Shown here one piece after another: positions 18,351 to 27,294 of a DNA stretch of 64,000 nt. Numbering within the stretch: position 1 is the stretch's first letter; the number at the start of each line of letters is the position of its first letter. Location: the NCBI GenBank assembly GCA_964561545.1, contig CAZLQF010000006.1:1-64000 (forward strand), written 5' to 3'. The notes below the pieces were generated by a model, which saw nothing but the letters and a program-made list of their open reading frames with translations, searched no databases and was not told the origin of the DNA. The translations under genes and the position numbers were made by a program. This stretch comes from CAZLQF01 sp964561545 (GTDB lineage: Bacteria; Bacteroidota; Bacteroidia; CAILMK01; CAYYUA01).

Positions 18351-18671
18351 TGAATGGTAATACATTGTAACAACTGGTAATATTGTTGTAAAAAAATTGG
18401 TTGGGGAGCTGTGGTTGAAACGAAATGGAAAATGGTAGAAATGAGGTTGTAAGGTTGTTGAAAAAGTAAAGGCCACCAACGACCCCTATCGAGCACTTAG
18501 AAGGAGAAATCGAGTTAATATCTTTTAATTTCAAAGCACGTTTTATAAGCTCAAATACATTAGCCTGAATAAATTTTAATCAACCCGAACTTTACAAGGC
18601 CTAAAAACTCAAACCAATTTCAATGCATAATTCGGCATCCAATAAACCCAACTTAGCAAAATCACATTCAA

Positions 18672-18767
18672 GTTGATTCGAAGAATCAGCTTAGTGGCTT
18701 GATTTTTTTAACGTGTCCAGTAACGAAGGTCGGGAGACCTTCATGCATTAGAACGATTTTAATGCAT
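18672..18767 (+). other. Cluster of three hairpins between thiS and thiG, candidate structured leader
   Basis: Three consecutive stem-loops precede thiG. The first, at 18672-18690, is GTTGATTC / GAATCAGC with loop GAA. The second, at 18725-18742, is a perfect 7-bp stem GAAGGTC / GACCTTC closed by a GGGA (GNRA-type) tetraloop. The third, at 18743-18767, is a perfect ATGCATT / AATGCAT stem with an 11-base loop, abutting the second. None is followed by a T run, so they do not look like ordinary terminators. The whole gap 18351-18832 holds no gene I can support, and no TPP riboswitch core motif is seen. Confidence 0.4.
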
Positions 18768-18832
18768 GATTTGGAAAAATTTCGTATAATAAAATAATCT
18801 TTTGTCCTGAATATTAAATCTTTTATTCTAAC

Positions 18833-19612
18833 ATGACACCTTTACAAATAGCAGATCAAACATTTGAATCCCGCTTGATCATGGGATCGGCCAATTTCCC
18901 AAATGCCGAGGTCATGCGGGATGCTTTAAAGGCAAGCGGCTCTGAACTGGTAACGGTAGCCATACGCAGGACCGATCTTCAAGGCAATGGCCAGGAAAAC
19001 ACTTTAAAATACTTAAAGCAGGATGGTTATTCCATTCTACCCAACACGGCTGCTTGCTTTACTGCTAAAGAAGCAGTACTGACAGCGCAATTGGCCCGTG
19101 AAGCATTAGGCACGAATTGGGTTAAACTGGAGGTCATTGGAGATGAAGAAACCTTGTTTCCGGATATACCCGAGTTGTTAAAAGCAACCGAACAACTTTT
19201 GAAGGAAGATTTCGTGGTATTGCCCTATACCAACGATGACCCAATAACGGCTAAGAAACTCTCGGACATGGGTTGTGCGGCCGTAATGCCTTTAGGCGCC
19301 CCAATTGGTTCAGGAATGGGCGTTCGCAATCCTTACAATTTAATGATCATTCGCGATCAAATTGAGGCACCCATGATCGTAGATGCAGGCGTTGGAACGG
19401 CTTCGGATGCCGCTTATGCCATGGAAATCGGAGCAGATGGCGTATTGTTGAACAGCGCTGTTTCTCAAGCCAAACATCCGGTTCAAATGGGCGAAGCCAT
19501 GAAACTTGGCGTACAAGCAGGTAAACTTGCTTACGAATCAGGCAGAATTGCTCAACGCCTATACGCGAAGGCTTCCAGCCCAATGGAAGGAATGATTGGA
19601 AGTAAGGAATAA
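18833..19612 (+). CDS. thiG: Thiazole synthase ThiG
   Basis: A 259-residue TIM-barrel thiazole synthase. It makes thiazole phosphate from deoxyxylulose phosphate, the ThiS thiocarboxylate and the glycine imine supplied by ThiO. The Schiff-base lysine is Lys98 in NWVKLEVIGD. The phosphate-binding ends VMPLGAPIGSGMGVRNP and VDAGVGTASDAAYAMEIGADGVLLN are intact. ATG at 18833. It is 482 bases from thiS, an unusually large gap filled by the hairpin cluster, so it may have its own promoter. Confidence 0.96.
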   Translation: MTPLQIADQTFESRLIMGSANFPNAEVMRDALKASGSELVTVAIRRTDLQGNGQENTLKYLKQDGYSILPNTAACFTAKEAVLTAQLAREALGTNWVKLEVIGDEETLFPDIPELLKATEQLLKEDFVVLPYTNDDPITAKKLSDMGCAAVMPLGAPIGSGMGVRNPYNLMIIRDQIEAPMIVDAGVGTASDAAYAMEIGADGVLLNSAVSQAKHPVQMGEAMKLGVQAGKLAYESGRIAQRLYAKASSPMEGMIGSKE

Positions 19613-19685
19613 ATATGCTTTGTCAGCGATACCATTATCAGCGTCCGATGACGGTGTAAAAGTTAACTAAATTTCCGTCCATTGG

Positions 19686-19718
19686 TTTGGTTGAAATTGC
19701 CAAAACCCATTATATTTG
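19686..19718 (+). promoter_or_regulatory. Bacteroidota-type promoter for tRNA-Asn
   Basis: TATATTTG (19711-19718) is an exact match to the -7 consensus TAnnTTTG of Bacteroidota. TTTG at 19686-19689, 21 bases upstream, fits the -33 element (an alternative TTG lies at 19691-19693). Transcription would begin some 15-20 bases before the tRNA. Confidence 0.75.
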
Positions 19719-19741
19719 CACCTCGTTTAAATGAGATTCAT

Positions 19742-19815
19742 TCCTCCCTAGCTCAGCAGGTTAGAGCGACTGACTGTTAATCAGTAGGTCCCCGGTTCGA
19801 ATCCGGGGGGGGGAG
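19742..19815 (+). tRNA. tRNA-Asn (anticodon GTT)
   Basis: A complete cloverleaf. The acceptor TCCTCCC pairs with GGGGGGA, the D arm is GCTC...GAGC, and the anticodon stem ACTGA/TCAGT holds loop CTGTTAA with anticodon GTT. The T arm is CCCGG-TTCGAAT-CCGGG. The discriminator is G, and CCA is not encoded. Confidence 0.97.
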
Positions 19816-19825
19816 CTTACCAACG

Positions 19826-19850
19826 AACCGCCTTCAAGGCGGTTTTTTTT
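19826..19850 (+). terminator. Rho-independent terminator of tRNA-Asn
   Basis: A perfect AACCGCC / GGCGGTT stem with loop TTCAA runs straight into eight T, ten bases after the tRNA. Confidence 0.9.
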
Positions 19851-19874
19851 GGCCAAAAACCACTTACTAAGCAT

Positions 19875-19913
19875 AAAAAAAGGGCTTGGCTTTCTTAAAA
19901 CCAGCCCTTTTTT
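19875..19913. terminator. Bidirectional terminator between tRNA-Asn and the Omp28-type gene
   Basis: Stem AAAAAAAGGGCTTGG / CCAGCCCTTTTTT with one bulged T and an 11-base loop. The A run on one side and T run on the other allow it to end transcripts from either strand. It mainly serves the minus-strand gene that ends at 19931. Confidence 0.8.
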
Positions 19914-19930
19914 ACCCCATGCCTTTTAAA

Positions 19931-20848
19931 TTATTCTGTTTTAACCTCTTGTTTATGTCCGGTGTAAATTTCCTCTTTATCTTTAGCTACAAATGCTGCG
20001 ATTTCTGCATTCTCTATGCTAATATTACTTGGTATTTGGTAGGTATATTGTTTTTGAGTGCGCTCACCCTTTTGAGTATTACTAATTTCATCACCCCAGG
20101 TTTGGGAAAGGAAATCTCTTAAAACATCATCATGAATAAATTCATTATCTTTACCCGACTGAGTATCTTGGGTAGCGTTAATACCATCCTCTAAAATGAC
20201 TACAGTCAGTTTATTAGCGCCTTCTATATCTTCAGTATAATAAACTTCTGCTTTGACGGTAAGTTCTCTGGTATCCTTATCCAATTCAGTTTGGATTCCA
20301 ACATTAACAGGAGATGATTGATTAAGAATAGTTTCAACATTTGAGCTCCATTGGCCTCTTCCCATAGCTAATTGGCTTCCTCCAAAATCATGACGGTTGA
20401 TGGCACCGGAAGGATAACCGGCATCACCAGCACCGCAATATTGAAGCACCGTAGAACCTTGATCAATTACCAAATCAGGATCCCCTGAATAAGGATCTGA
20501 AAGATACCCACCATGAATGGCGATCATAAAAAAGGATTCTGGGTAGTCATCCTTAATATTTTGCGCTCTTCTCTTTCCATCCGGGCAAAAAGGACATCGA
20601 ACACCTGTAAATTCCTCTAAAATAGCGGTTCTATCAGTAGGTATTGTATCTGTAATGTAATTGCAGCTACCATCATCCTGAGTTGCTGCTGAGTCATAAT
20701 TTATAGCAATTGGATCGGTGCATCCCTTTTTTGCTTCCGTATTGTTGTTACCACCATTTAATGTACCGGAAGTACTGTCATCTTCGTCTTTACTGCAGGC
20801 TGAAAAAAGAACTGCAAATGCTGCTAATGTAAATACTAAATTTCTCAT
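19931..20848 (-). CDS. Omp28-related lipoprotein with thioredoxin-like CPFC motif
   Basis: A 305-residue lipoprotein: the signal ends at the lipobox FSAC with Cys18. Residues 42-63 hold a Bacteroidota surface-protein repeat of the GCTDP...NYDSAAT...DDGSC type. The Omp28 domain begins at AILEEFTGVRCPFCPDGKR, with a thioredoxin-like CxxC at Cys85 and Cys88, and continues with a beta-rich C-terminal half. A redox or binding role at the cell surface is inferred; the family has no settled function. ATG start; it stands alone between a terminator and the YjbQ gene. Confidence 0.87.
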   Translation of the reverse strand: MRNLVFTLAAFAVLFSACSKDEDDSTSGTLNGGNNNTEAKKGCTDPIAINYDSAATQDDGSCNYITDTIPTDRTAILEEFTGVRCPFCPDGKRRAQNIKDDYPESFFMIAIHGGYLSDPYSGDPDLVIDQGSTVLQYCGAGDAGYPSGAINRHDFGGSQLAMGRGQWSSNVETILNQSSPVNVGIQTELDKDTRELTVKAEVYYTEDIEGANKLTVVILEDGINATQDTQSGKDNEFIHDDVLRDFLSQTWGDEISNTQKGERTQKQYTYQIPSNISIENAEIAAFVAKDKEEIYTGHKQEVKTE

Positions 20849-20913
20849 GGCTTTTATTTTTTTCGCTAAATTACTATAAATTTTTGGAAATCAAAACACT
20901 ATTGCATCACCTT

Positions 20914-21324
20914 TTAACTGTAAACGGTAGCTACTATTTTCCTTGAACTACCATGATTTCTTAGCTCACAAAGATAGATACCTTGCCAGGTGCCAAAATT
21001 TAATTGGCCATTAGTAATAGGGACGGTGTAAGCAAACCCAATCATAGCGCCTTTCACATGGGAAGGCATGTCGTCAGGTCCTTCCTGCGTATGGGTATAT
21101 TCTGGTTGATTTTCCGGTATTAATTTATTCATGATGGTTTCAAAATCTTTTCTTACAGCTGGATCCGCATTTTCATTGATGGTTAAAGCGGCTGAAGTAT
21201 GCTTGATAAAAAGGTTCATCAAACCCTGATCAGGTAAGGGTCCAATTTGGTTTAAAATTTCCCGGGTTACCAAATGAAACCCCCTTGGATGGGGCTTTAG
21301 CTTAATCTCAAATTGCTCTACCAT
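20914..21324 (-). CDS. yjbQ: YjbQ family protein (UPF0047; secondary thiamin-phosphate synthase type)
   Basis: A 136-residue single-domain protein with all signature blocks: FIKHTSAALTINENADP, GPDDMPSHVKG and GTWQGIYLCELRNHG. Members of this family were shown to have weak thiamin-phosphate synthase activity, which gave rise to the name. That this copy lies 1.3 kb from thiG is suggestive, though it is on the other strand and separated by an unrelated lipoprotein gene. ATG at 21324. The family call is strong; the role is uncertain. Confidence 0.9.
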   Translation of the reverse strand: MVEQFEIKLKPHPRGFHLVTREILNQIGPLPDQGLMNLFIKHTSAALTINENADPAVRKDFETIMNKLIPENQPEYTHTQEGPDDMPSHVKGAMIGFAYTVPITNGQLNFGTWQGIYLCELRNHGSSRKIVATVYS

Positions 21325-21377
21325 GCTTCAAAGTTTATACCTCAAAAAGGCGTAGTTCAAAATTAAACAAACAGCAA

Positions 21378-24230
21378 TTAATAGTTGAAAACCGTTTCAA
21401 GGTCGAGTTCTTGTAATTTTCCCAAGGCATTAAGTTCATTGAGGTCCAAGTGTTCCTTACTTCCCAATATCAGGTAATTGAAATATTTACCTTTAATATG
21501 TTGGTCAAAGAACATTTTAATGGCGTTAAAGTCAAGCGATTGAACGGTTTCATAGATTTCTTTTCTTAAGTCATAATCCAATCCTCGCTTTCTGGCCTCT
21601 TCATAAGTCCAAAAGATTTCCGGGCCGTTGACACGTTCCGATTCAAGCCTTTTTAAAACAGCTCCTTTGGCACCATCAAATTGTTCTTTGGCATAGGGCA
21701 AGTCTCCCATTAAGTCTTCTAAAGCGCTCAATGCTTCTTTTAGTTTGTCGGACTGGGTACCTACATAACCGATAACGTAATGAGAATCCTGTTTTTCGTG
21801 AGGTGTTGTAAGGAAGGAGAAAGCAGCATAAGCCAAGGCTTTGGATTCTCTTATTTCCTGAAAGACAATGGATGAAAGCCCTCCTCCAAAATACTCATTC
21901 AGGAGCATGATATAGGGTACGTTGGCTTTATTGAAGGTTTCATCCCTTGATACCAAGACCATCTCGGATTGCACCATGTCGTAATCCACCAAATAGACAT
22001 CATTTTGATCGAAAGTTTTTTCTTTAAACTGTTGCTTTTGGGGGATTGGCTTTAAATGATCGAACTGCGGATGGTATTGCTGGGTAATAGATTTGACTTG
22101 CGAAGGTGGCATCTGGCCATAATAAAATATCCGGTGCGGATACTGATTCAAGGATTTGATGTAATCCACCAGATGCTGTGGATCTAATTTGTACAATTGT
22201 TCATTGCTAAGGCGGTAAGAAAACGGGTTGGTAGGCCCGTATTTTGCATAGTTCAGGAGTGCTTCTTTAAGGATAACATTTTTATCCGATTTCGTGTCCT
22301 CCCGTTTTTTGAGGATGTTGGCGATCAGGGATTTAAATGTTTGATCATTTGGCTGGGCATTGGCCAAAAGGTGTTCAAAAAGCTTAATACCAGCTTCAAG
22401 GTTTTCTTCAAGCCCCTCTAAGTGGACTTGAATTTGATCTTTTGTTACAGAAACATCGAAACTTAAGCCCAACCTGAAAAATTCTTTATGAACCTCTTGC
22501 GGACTCATGTCGTAGGCACCTAAAAAAGGTAAATATCTGATAGCCACAGGTAATACAGGGTCATGAATCCGGCCCATATCAAATATGTAATACAACTTAA
22601 ATGTTTCATTCAAGTTGTTTTGCACGTAATAAAAAGGAATTTGATCGTTGAATTGATCTTGGTAAAGGTCCTCCTCAAAATTAAGGAATTGCGGCTCCAA
22701 AGCCTCTACTTTCAAGGCTTCAACCTCCTTAAAAAAACTGGATTGATCCTCGCGATTCAGCTTTAATGGTGTAATAGGGGGCTTTTCAATTCTAAATGTA
22801 TCCGGATCTTCTCCTTGATGCTTAAAGACCGCTACGTAATTATCATTAAGGTTTTCATTGGCAAAGGCAATGACATCTTCTTTAGTAATGGTTTCAAGCT
22901 TGTTGATTTCATTGACGTAATCCTGCCAATCAACGCCATTGGTAAATGCATCTACAAAAGCCTCGGATCGGCCTTGGTTACTTTCATATTGCTGGATCTG
23001 TTTAAGCTTAAGGTCATTGATGACGGCCTCAATGAGCCAATCATCGAAATTACCCTGTTTAATATTTTCAACCTGTTCAAGTATGTGCTGCTTTACTTGC
23101 TCAAGGTTTTGGTCCTGATGAGGAACGCCATTTAATAAAAGAATTGAATGGTCTTCAAGACCCAAATAACCTCCAAATGCCTCCATCACTTGCTGGTTTT
23201 GGTTAAGGTTGAGGTCAATTAAGCCGGCTCTTTGGTTGTAAAGCAAACTACCAATCACTCTTAAAACCCTACTTTCATAACTACCAAAACCATCAGCTTT
23301 GTAAGCCATAGTAAGATTGGCAGCTTCGTTACCCCAAACGGCCGTTTGAACAGAATTCGTCAAATGAGGCTCTTTGGGTTTTTTCCGATCAGGTAGTTTT
23401 CCTGGTTTGTAATCGCCAAAATATTGATCTATGAGCTCTACCGTTTGATCCGGGTCAAGATCTCCTGACAGGCAAATGGCCATATTATTGGGCACATAAT
23501 AGGTGTTGAAGAAATCGTAAACCGCTTGCATAGAAGGGTTTTTAAGATGTTCGGGCTTACCAATGCTGGGCTGTCTTCCGTAATTGTGCTCTAAGAAAAG
23601 GGCATCGAAAAGGGCATCAAAAACTTTAATTTTGTCAGAGTCCTGGTTGCGCATGTTATACTCCTCGTAAACGGTTTCCAGCTCGGTATGAAATAACCGG
23701 AGCACCAGCTTTCTAAACCTTTCGCTTTCAATTTTAAGCCACCGACTAAGCTCATTGGAAGGTATGTCATTCATGAATACCGTTTGATCAAACGCTGTAT
23801 AAGCATTGGTATTTTTAGCCCCGATCATGGAAATAAGCTTATCGTATTCATTGGGAATAGCGTAAGATGCAGCTTCGTAGGATAGCTCATCTATGCGCGT
23901 ATAAAGTCTTTTCTTTTCCTCAGGATCTGATGTTTGCCGGTGTTTTTCGTACAATTCTGTAATTTCATTGATTAGTGGTCCTTCTTCTTCCCAGTTGTTG
24001 GTACCAATACGATCAGACCCTTTAAACATCATGTGTTCAAGGTAATGAGCCAACCCTGTTGTATCATCAGGGTCGTCTTTAAAACCCGCCTTTACCGCTA
24101 TATGGGTTTGGATCCTGGGTTCATTTTTATTAACGGTTAAATAAATTTTTAAACCATTGTCCAGGGTATAGATTCTTGTATTAAGTGGGTCATTGGCTAT
24201 GGTTTGATATTGCCTTGCTGTTTTTGTCAT
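21378..24230 (-). CDS. M16 family zinc metallopeptidase (insulinase/pitrilysin type)
   Basis: A 950-residue two-halved M16 peptidase. The inverted zinc motif HYLEH (62-66) is intact, and the second-metal glutamate is likely in LETVYEEYNM about 75 residues on. The C-terminal half has the usual inactive repeat (GGGLSSIVFQEIRESKALAYAAF). This architecture degrades peptides in a closed chamber. No signal peptide or lipobox is visible, so it may act in the cytoplasm, unlike many M16 proteins of this phylum. ATG at 24230. The gap 24231-24536 towards argS holds only a TTCAGGATT / AATCCTGAA hairpin (24442-24475) without a T run. Confidence 0.93.
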   Translation of the reverse strand: MTKTARQYQTIANDPLNTRIYTLDNGLKIYLTVNKNEPRIQTHIAVKAGFKDDPDDTTGLAHYLEHMMFKGSDRIGTNNWEEEGPLINEITELYEKHRQTSDPEEKKRLYTRIDELSYEAASYAIPNEYDKLISMIGAKNTNAYTAFDQTVFMNDIPSNELSRWLKIESERFRKLVLRLFHTELETVYEEYNMRNQDSDKIKVFDALFDALFLEHNYGRQPSIGKPEHLKNPSMQAVYDFFNTYYVPNNMAICLSGDLDPDQTVELIDQYFGDYKPGKLPDRKKPKEPHLTNSVQTAVWGNEAANLTMAYKADGFGSYESRVLRVIGSLLYNQRAGLIDLNLNQNQQVMEAFGGYLGLEDHSILLLNGVPHQDQNLEQVKQHILEQVENIKQGNFDDWLIEAVINDLKLKQIQQYESNQGRSEAFVDAFTNGVDWQDYVNEINKLETITKEDVIAFANENLNDNYVAVFKHQGEDPDTFRIEKPPITPLKLNREDQSSFFKEVEALKVEALEPQFLNFEEDLYQDQFNDQIPFYYVQNNLNETFKLYYIFDMGRIHDPVLPVAIRYLPFLGAYDMSPQEVHKEFFRLGLSFDVSVTKDQIQVHLEGLEENLEAGIKLFEHLLANAQPNDQTFKSLIANILKKREDTKSDKNVILKEALLNYAKYGPTNPFSYRLSNEQLYKLDPQHLVDYIKSLNQYPHRIFYYGQMPPSQVKSITQQYHPQFDHLKPIPQKQQFKEKTFDQNDVYLVDYDMVQSEMVLVSRDETFNKANVPYIMLLNEYFGGGLSSIVFQEIRESKALAYAAFSFLTTPHEKQDSHYVIGYVGTQSDKLKEALSALEDLMGDLPYAKEQFDGAKGAVLKRLESERVNGPEIFWTYEEARKRGLDYDLRKEIYETVQSLDFNAIKMFFDQHIKGKYFNYLILGSKEHLDLNELNALGKLQELDLETVFNY

Positions 24231-24536
24231 AACTAGTTTTTATTTGTTAAACTCCAATAATGAATTGCTTAAAACTTATTTTGAATGCCAATTTTTAACA
24301 AATCGTGTAAATAACCGTTGCGGTTCATTTTGCTTTTCAATATTTCTTTTTCAATCCTTACCTCGCAAAATTGGATCCTATAGGTAGGCAAATAGCTACA
24401 CCATGATTTGTTTTACTATACAATTTTAGCGTTAAAGCAGATTCAGGATTTTCAAATAAGCTCCATAATCCTGAATTAACCAAAATCAACCCTTTACCTT
24501 CTATTGTTTAAGGCTTATTCCTTAACCAACAAACGG

Positions 24537-26330
24537 CTACATTCGTTCAGGCACTTCAATGCCGAGTAATTCCATCGATTTCTTGATGGTAAGCGCCACA
24601 TCCCAAGCCAATGCAATTCTAAATTGAAGCGTGTTTTCATCCTCCTCACCAAGAATGGTATGTTCATGGTAGAATTTATTGAACAATTTGGCGAGGTTGA
24701 AACCATAATCAGCAATTAATGAGGGTGCATAACCACGTTCAGCATTGGCCAATTGACCATTGAAGCGGTAAAGGGATCGTATAAGCTCTTTTTCTTCTTC
24801 ATTTAAGGCGACCTGGTCATGGTCAAAGCTCCCGTTAATAGAAACACCTTTGGATTCAGCCTTTCTCATAATGGATTTAATCCTTGCGTAAGAATATTGA
24901 ATAAAAGGCCCGGTGGCCCCCTGAAAATCAATTGACTCTTCAGGTTTAAAAAGGATGTTTTTTTGAGGTTCGGTTTTTAAAATGTAAAATTTTAAAGCTC
25001 CTAACCCTATTTGCCGATAAAGGTTTTGCAGTTCTATACTGGTAATTCCTTCAAGCTTTCCGGAAGCTTCTGTTTGTTCTTGAGCCGTTGCTTCCATTTG
25101 CTCCATAAGATCATCTGCGTCTACTACCGTGCCTTCTCGCGATTTCATTTTTCCTGTAGGAAGGTCAACCATACCATAAGGTACATGAACAACACCATTT
25201 GCATAGGTTTTATTAAGTTTTTGAAGTACTAATTTTAATACATTGAAATGGTAATCCTGTTCATTACCTACAATGTACATGGATTGGTCCATTTGATAAT
25301 CCTCAAACTTCTTTTCTGCAGTACCAATATCCTGCGTCATGTAAACTGAGGTGCCGTCAGAGCGAAGTAGTAATTTTTCATCCAATCCTTCATCTACTAG
25401 ATCAACCCACACCGAACCGTCTTCCTTTTTGTAAAATATGCCATCTTCCAGGCCCTTGATCACGATATCCCGACCCTTTAAATAGGTATCGGATTCATAG
25501 TAGTATTGATCAAAATCAACACCCATATGCTTATAGGTTTCTTCAAAACCCTTATACACCCAATTGTTCATGGTACGCCAGAGCTCGAGAACTTCAGGAT
25601 CCCCGTTTTCCCATCGTTGTAATAGCTGTTGAGCTTCTAATAGAATGGGGGCATTTTGCTTGGCCTCTTCTACTGTAGCTCCTTGATGGGCCATGGTTTC
25701 CATCTCCTTGCTGTAGGCTTCATCAAAAAGGGTATAAAACTTCCCCACAAAATGATCTCCTTTTTCACCTGTATTTTCCGGCGTTTCATTATTACCGTAT
25801 TTCAAATAAGCGATCATGCTTTTGCAGACGTTAATTCCGCGGTCATTAATAAGATTGGCTTTAATCACATCATGGCCCCTTGCTTTTAAAATCTCTGATA
25901 TGGAATACCCTAAAAGGTTATTTCGTATATGGCCAAGATGAAGCGGTTTATTGGAGTTGGGGGATGAATATTCAACCATGATCTTTTGTGGGTTCGGATT
26001 TGCTTCGATGGTCAAATCATTGTTTTGACACATTTCCCGAACAAAATCAACCCAAAATTGATCATGAATGGTAAGGTTCAAAAACCCTTTAACAACTGAA
26101 AAATCGGTTATTTCTTTGACTTGATCTACCAAATATTGACCGATTGAATTGCCGGCTTCCTCTGGTTTGGTGTTTAACGTTTTAAGCAATGGGAAGATTA
26201 CAATGGTTTGATCGCCTTCGAACGCTTTCTTGGTTTCTTGCAATTGTATTTCTGAGGGCTCAATTATTACTTCAAAAAGGTTTTTGATGGCTTCTGAAGC
26301 ATGGTTTCTCAGTAAATCGTGTAAATACAT
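24537..26330 (-). CDS. argS: Arginyl-tRNA synthetase
   Basis: A 597-residue class I synthetase. The N-terminal Add-1 domain leads to the HIGH-type motif in SSPNSNKPLHLGHIRNN and a KMSKS-equivalent MKSREGT. The C-terminal DALR anticodon-binding domain ends in GIEVPERM. It charges tRNA-Arg; a tRNA-Arg (CCT) gene lies at 28056. ATG at 26330. Confidence 0.97.
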   Translation of the reverse strand: MYLHDLLRNHASEAIKNLFEVIIEPSEIQLQETKKAFEGDQTIVIFPLLKTLNTKPEEAGNSIGQYLVDQVKEITDFSVVKGFLNLTIHDQFWVDFVREMCQNNDLTIEANPNPQKIMVEYSSPNSNKPLHLGHIRNNLLGYSISEILKARGHDVIKANLINDRGINVCKSMIAYLKYGNNETPENTGEKGDHFVGKFYTLFDEAYSKEMETMAHQGATVEEAKQNAPILLEAQQLLQRWENGDPEVLELWRTMNNWVYKGFEETYKHMGVDFDQYYYESDTYLKGRDIVIKGLEDGIFYKKEDGSVWVDLVDEGLDEKLLLRSDGTSVYMTQDIGTAEKKFEDYQMDQSMYIVGNEQDYHFNVLKLVLQKLNKTYANGVVHVPYGMVDLPTGKMKSREGTVVDADDLMEQMEATAQEQTEASGKLEGITSIELQNLYRQIGLGALKFYILKTEPQKNILFKPEESIDFQGATGPFIQYSYARIKSIMRKAESKGVSINGSFDHDQVALNEEEKELIRSLYRFNGQLANAERGYAPSLIADYGFNLAKLFNKFYHEHTILGEEDENTLQFRIALAWDVALTIKKSMELLGIEVPERM

Positions 26331-26439
26331 ACCATTGTTTTATGAATGTAGCAAATTTAGGAGTTAAAGCGGGATCTTTTTGTAAAACAGTGGCTTATTT
26401 AGGGTTTAGCTTGTGAGATTACAAGTACGCGTAGACCAA

Positions 26440-27288
26440 TCAATTAAGCGTGACCGTATTGTGAAGGCCTAAGCTGAATAAAATTATAAATAAGATCATA
26501 AGCCCCACACTGATAACCATCCATCTGATGGCTGAATCATCCCTTGGTAATTTAATAGTGTACCGAACAAAACCTTGCCTAAGTAAAGAGGGGACAATTA
26601 AAATGAGAATGAAAAGCTGAATTAGCGTTTCATGTAAAGCATAACATTCAAATCCAACTTCACAATTTGAAAACATGATATTGGTTATAATAAACCCAAA
26701 AAGCCAGGGCAACAAGTAAGCACCGATCAAGTATTTAATGCGGTGTTCAGGTTTAGTAAGCGAACTAGAAAATGAAGTTCTTAGCATGGGCAATGTAAGA
26801 AACAAACTGATTGCAAACATTGCAACGATGCAAATAACTATTATTAAGTACTTAATAAATGAAGGCATCATTAACCAACTTATAAAATAGTAAAAACCAT
26901 GCTCCATTAAACTGCCCAATCCCAAACCACCAAAAAACCGGTTTATACCATGAATACCAAGCCAAAGTAAAAACCATTTTGGCAATCCTTTTTGTTTACG
27001 GTATACATTGAATATTACCAAACTAACACCAGCTATGAAAAGATTAATTATGGGACCTATCCCATAAGATAAGAAGACATTTCCCAAATTCCAATTACTA
27101 TGACCCCCCGTCCAATTAACACCTTGAAGAGAGAATTGAGAGGTTATCTCATTAAAATTGGCAAAAATGGGAATGGGTAAGTAGGCGATTGTATAAGTTA
27201 AAACATAAGTAACAACGTAAACACTAGTTGAAATGGCAAATGAAACCAAAAGATTCCTTACCACTTTAGGTGACCATCCCTCTAACAT
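26440..27288 (-). CDS. Integral membrane protein of unknown function
   Basis: A 282-residue protein (ATG at 27288; a TTG lies two codons upstream) with about seven hydrophobic segments. Between segments two and three is GLPKWFLLWLGIHGINRFFGGLGLG, with conserved-looking His, Asn and Gly residues. No catalytic motif is convincing and I do not recognise a family. Codon use and ATG start look normal. A short hairpin (AAAGGCT / AGCCTTT, 27309-27329) lies just upstream of the start. Confidence 0.7.
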   Translation of the reverse strand: MLEGWSPKVVRNLLVSFAISTSVYVVTYVLTYTIAYLPIPIFANFNEITSQFSLQGVNWTGGHSNWNLGNVFLSYGIGPIINLFIAGVSLVIFNVYRKQKGLPKWFLLWLGIHGINRFFGGLGLGSLMEHGFYYFISWLMMPSFIKYLIIVICIVAMFAISLFLTLPMLRTSFSSSLTKPEHRIKYLIGAYLLPWLFGFIITNIMFSNCEVGFECYALHETLIQLFILILIVPSLLRQGFVRYTIKLPRDDSAIRWMVISVGLMILFIILFSLGLHNTVTLN

Positions 27289-27294
27289 AGACAA

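Noticed and set aside
24442..24475. TTCAGGATT / AATCCTGAA hairpin after argS as a terminator
   Set aside because: The stem is perfect, but no T run follows on the minus strand.
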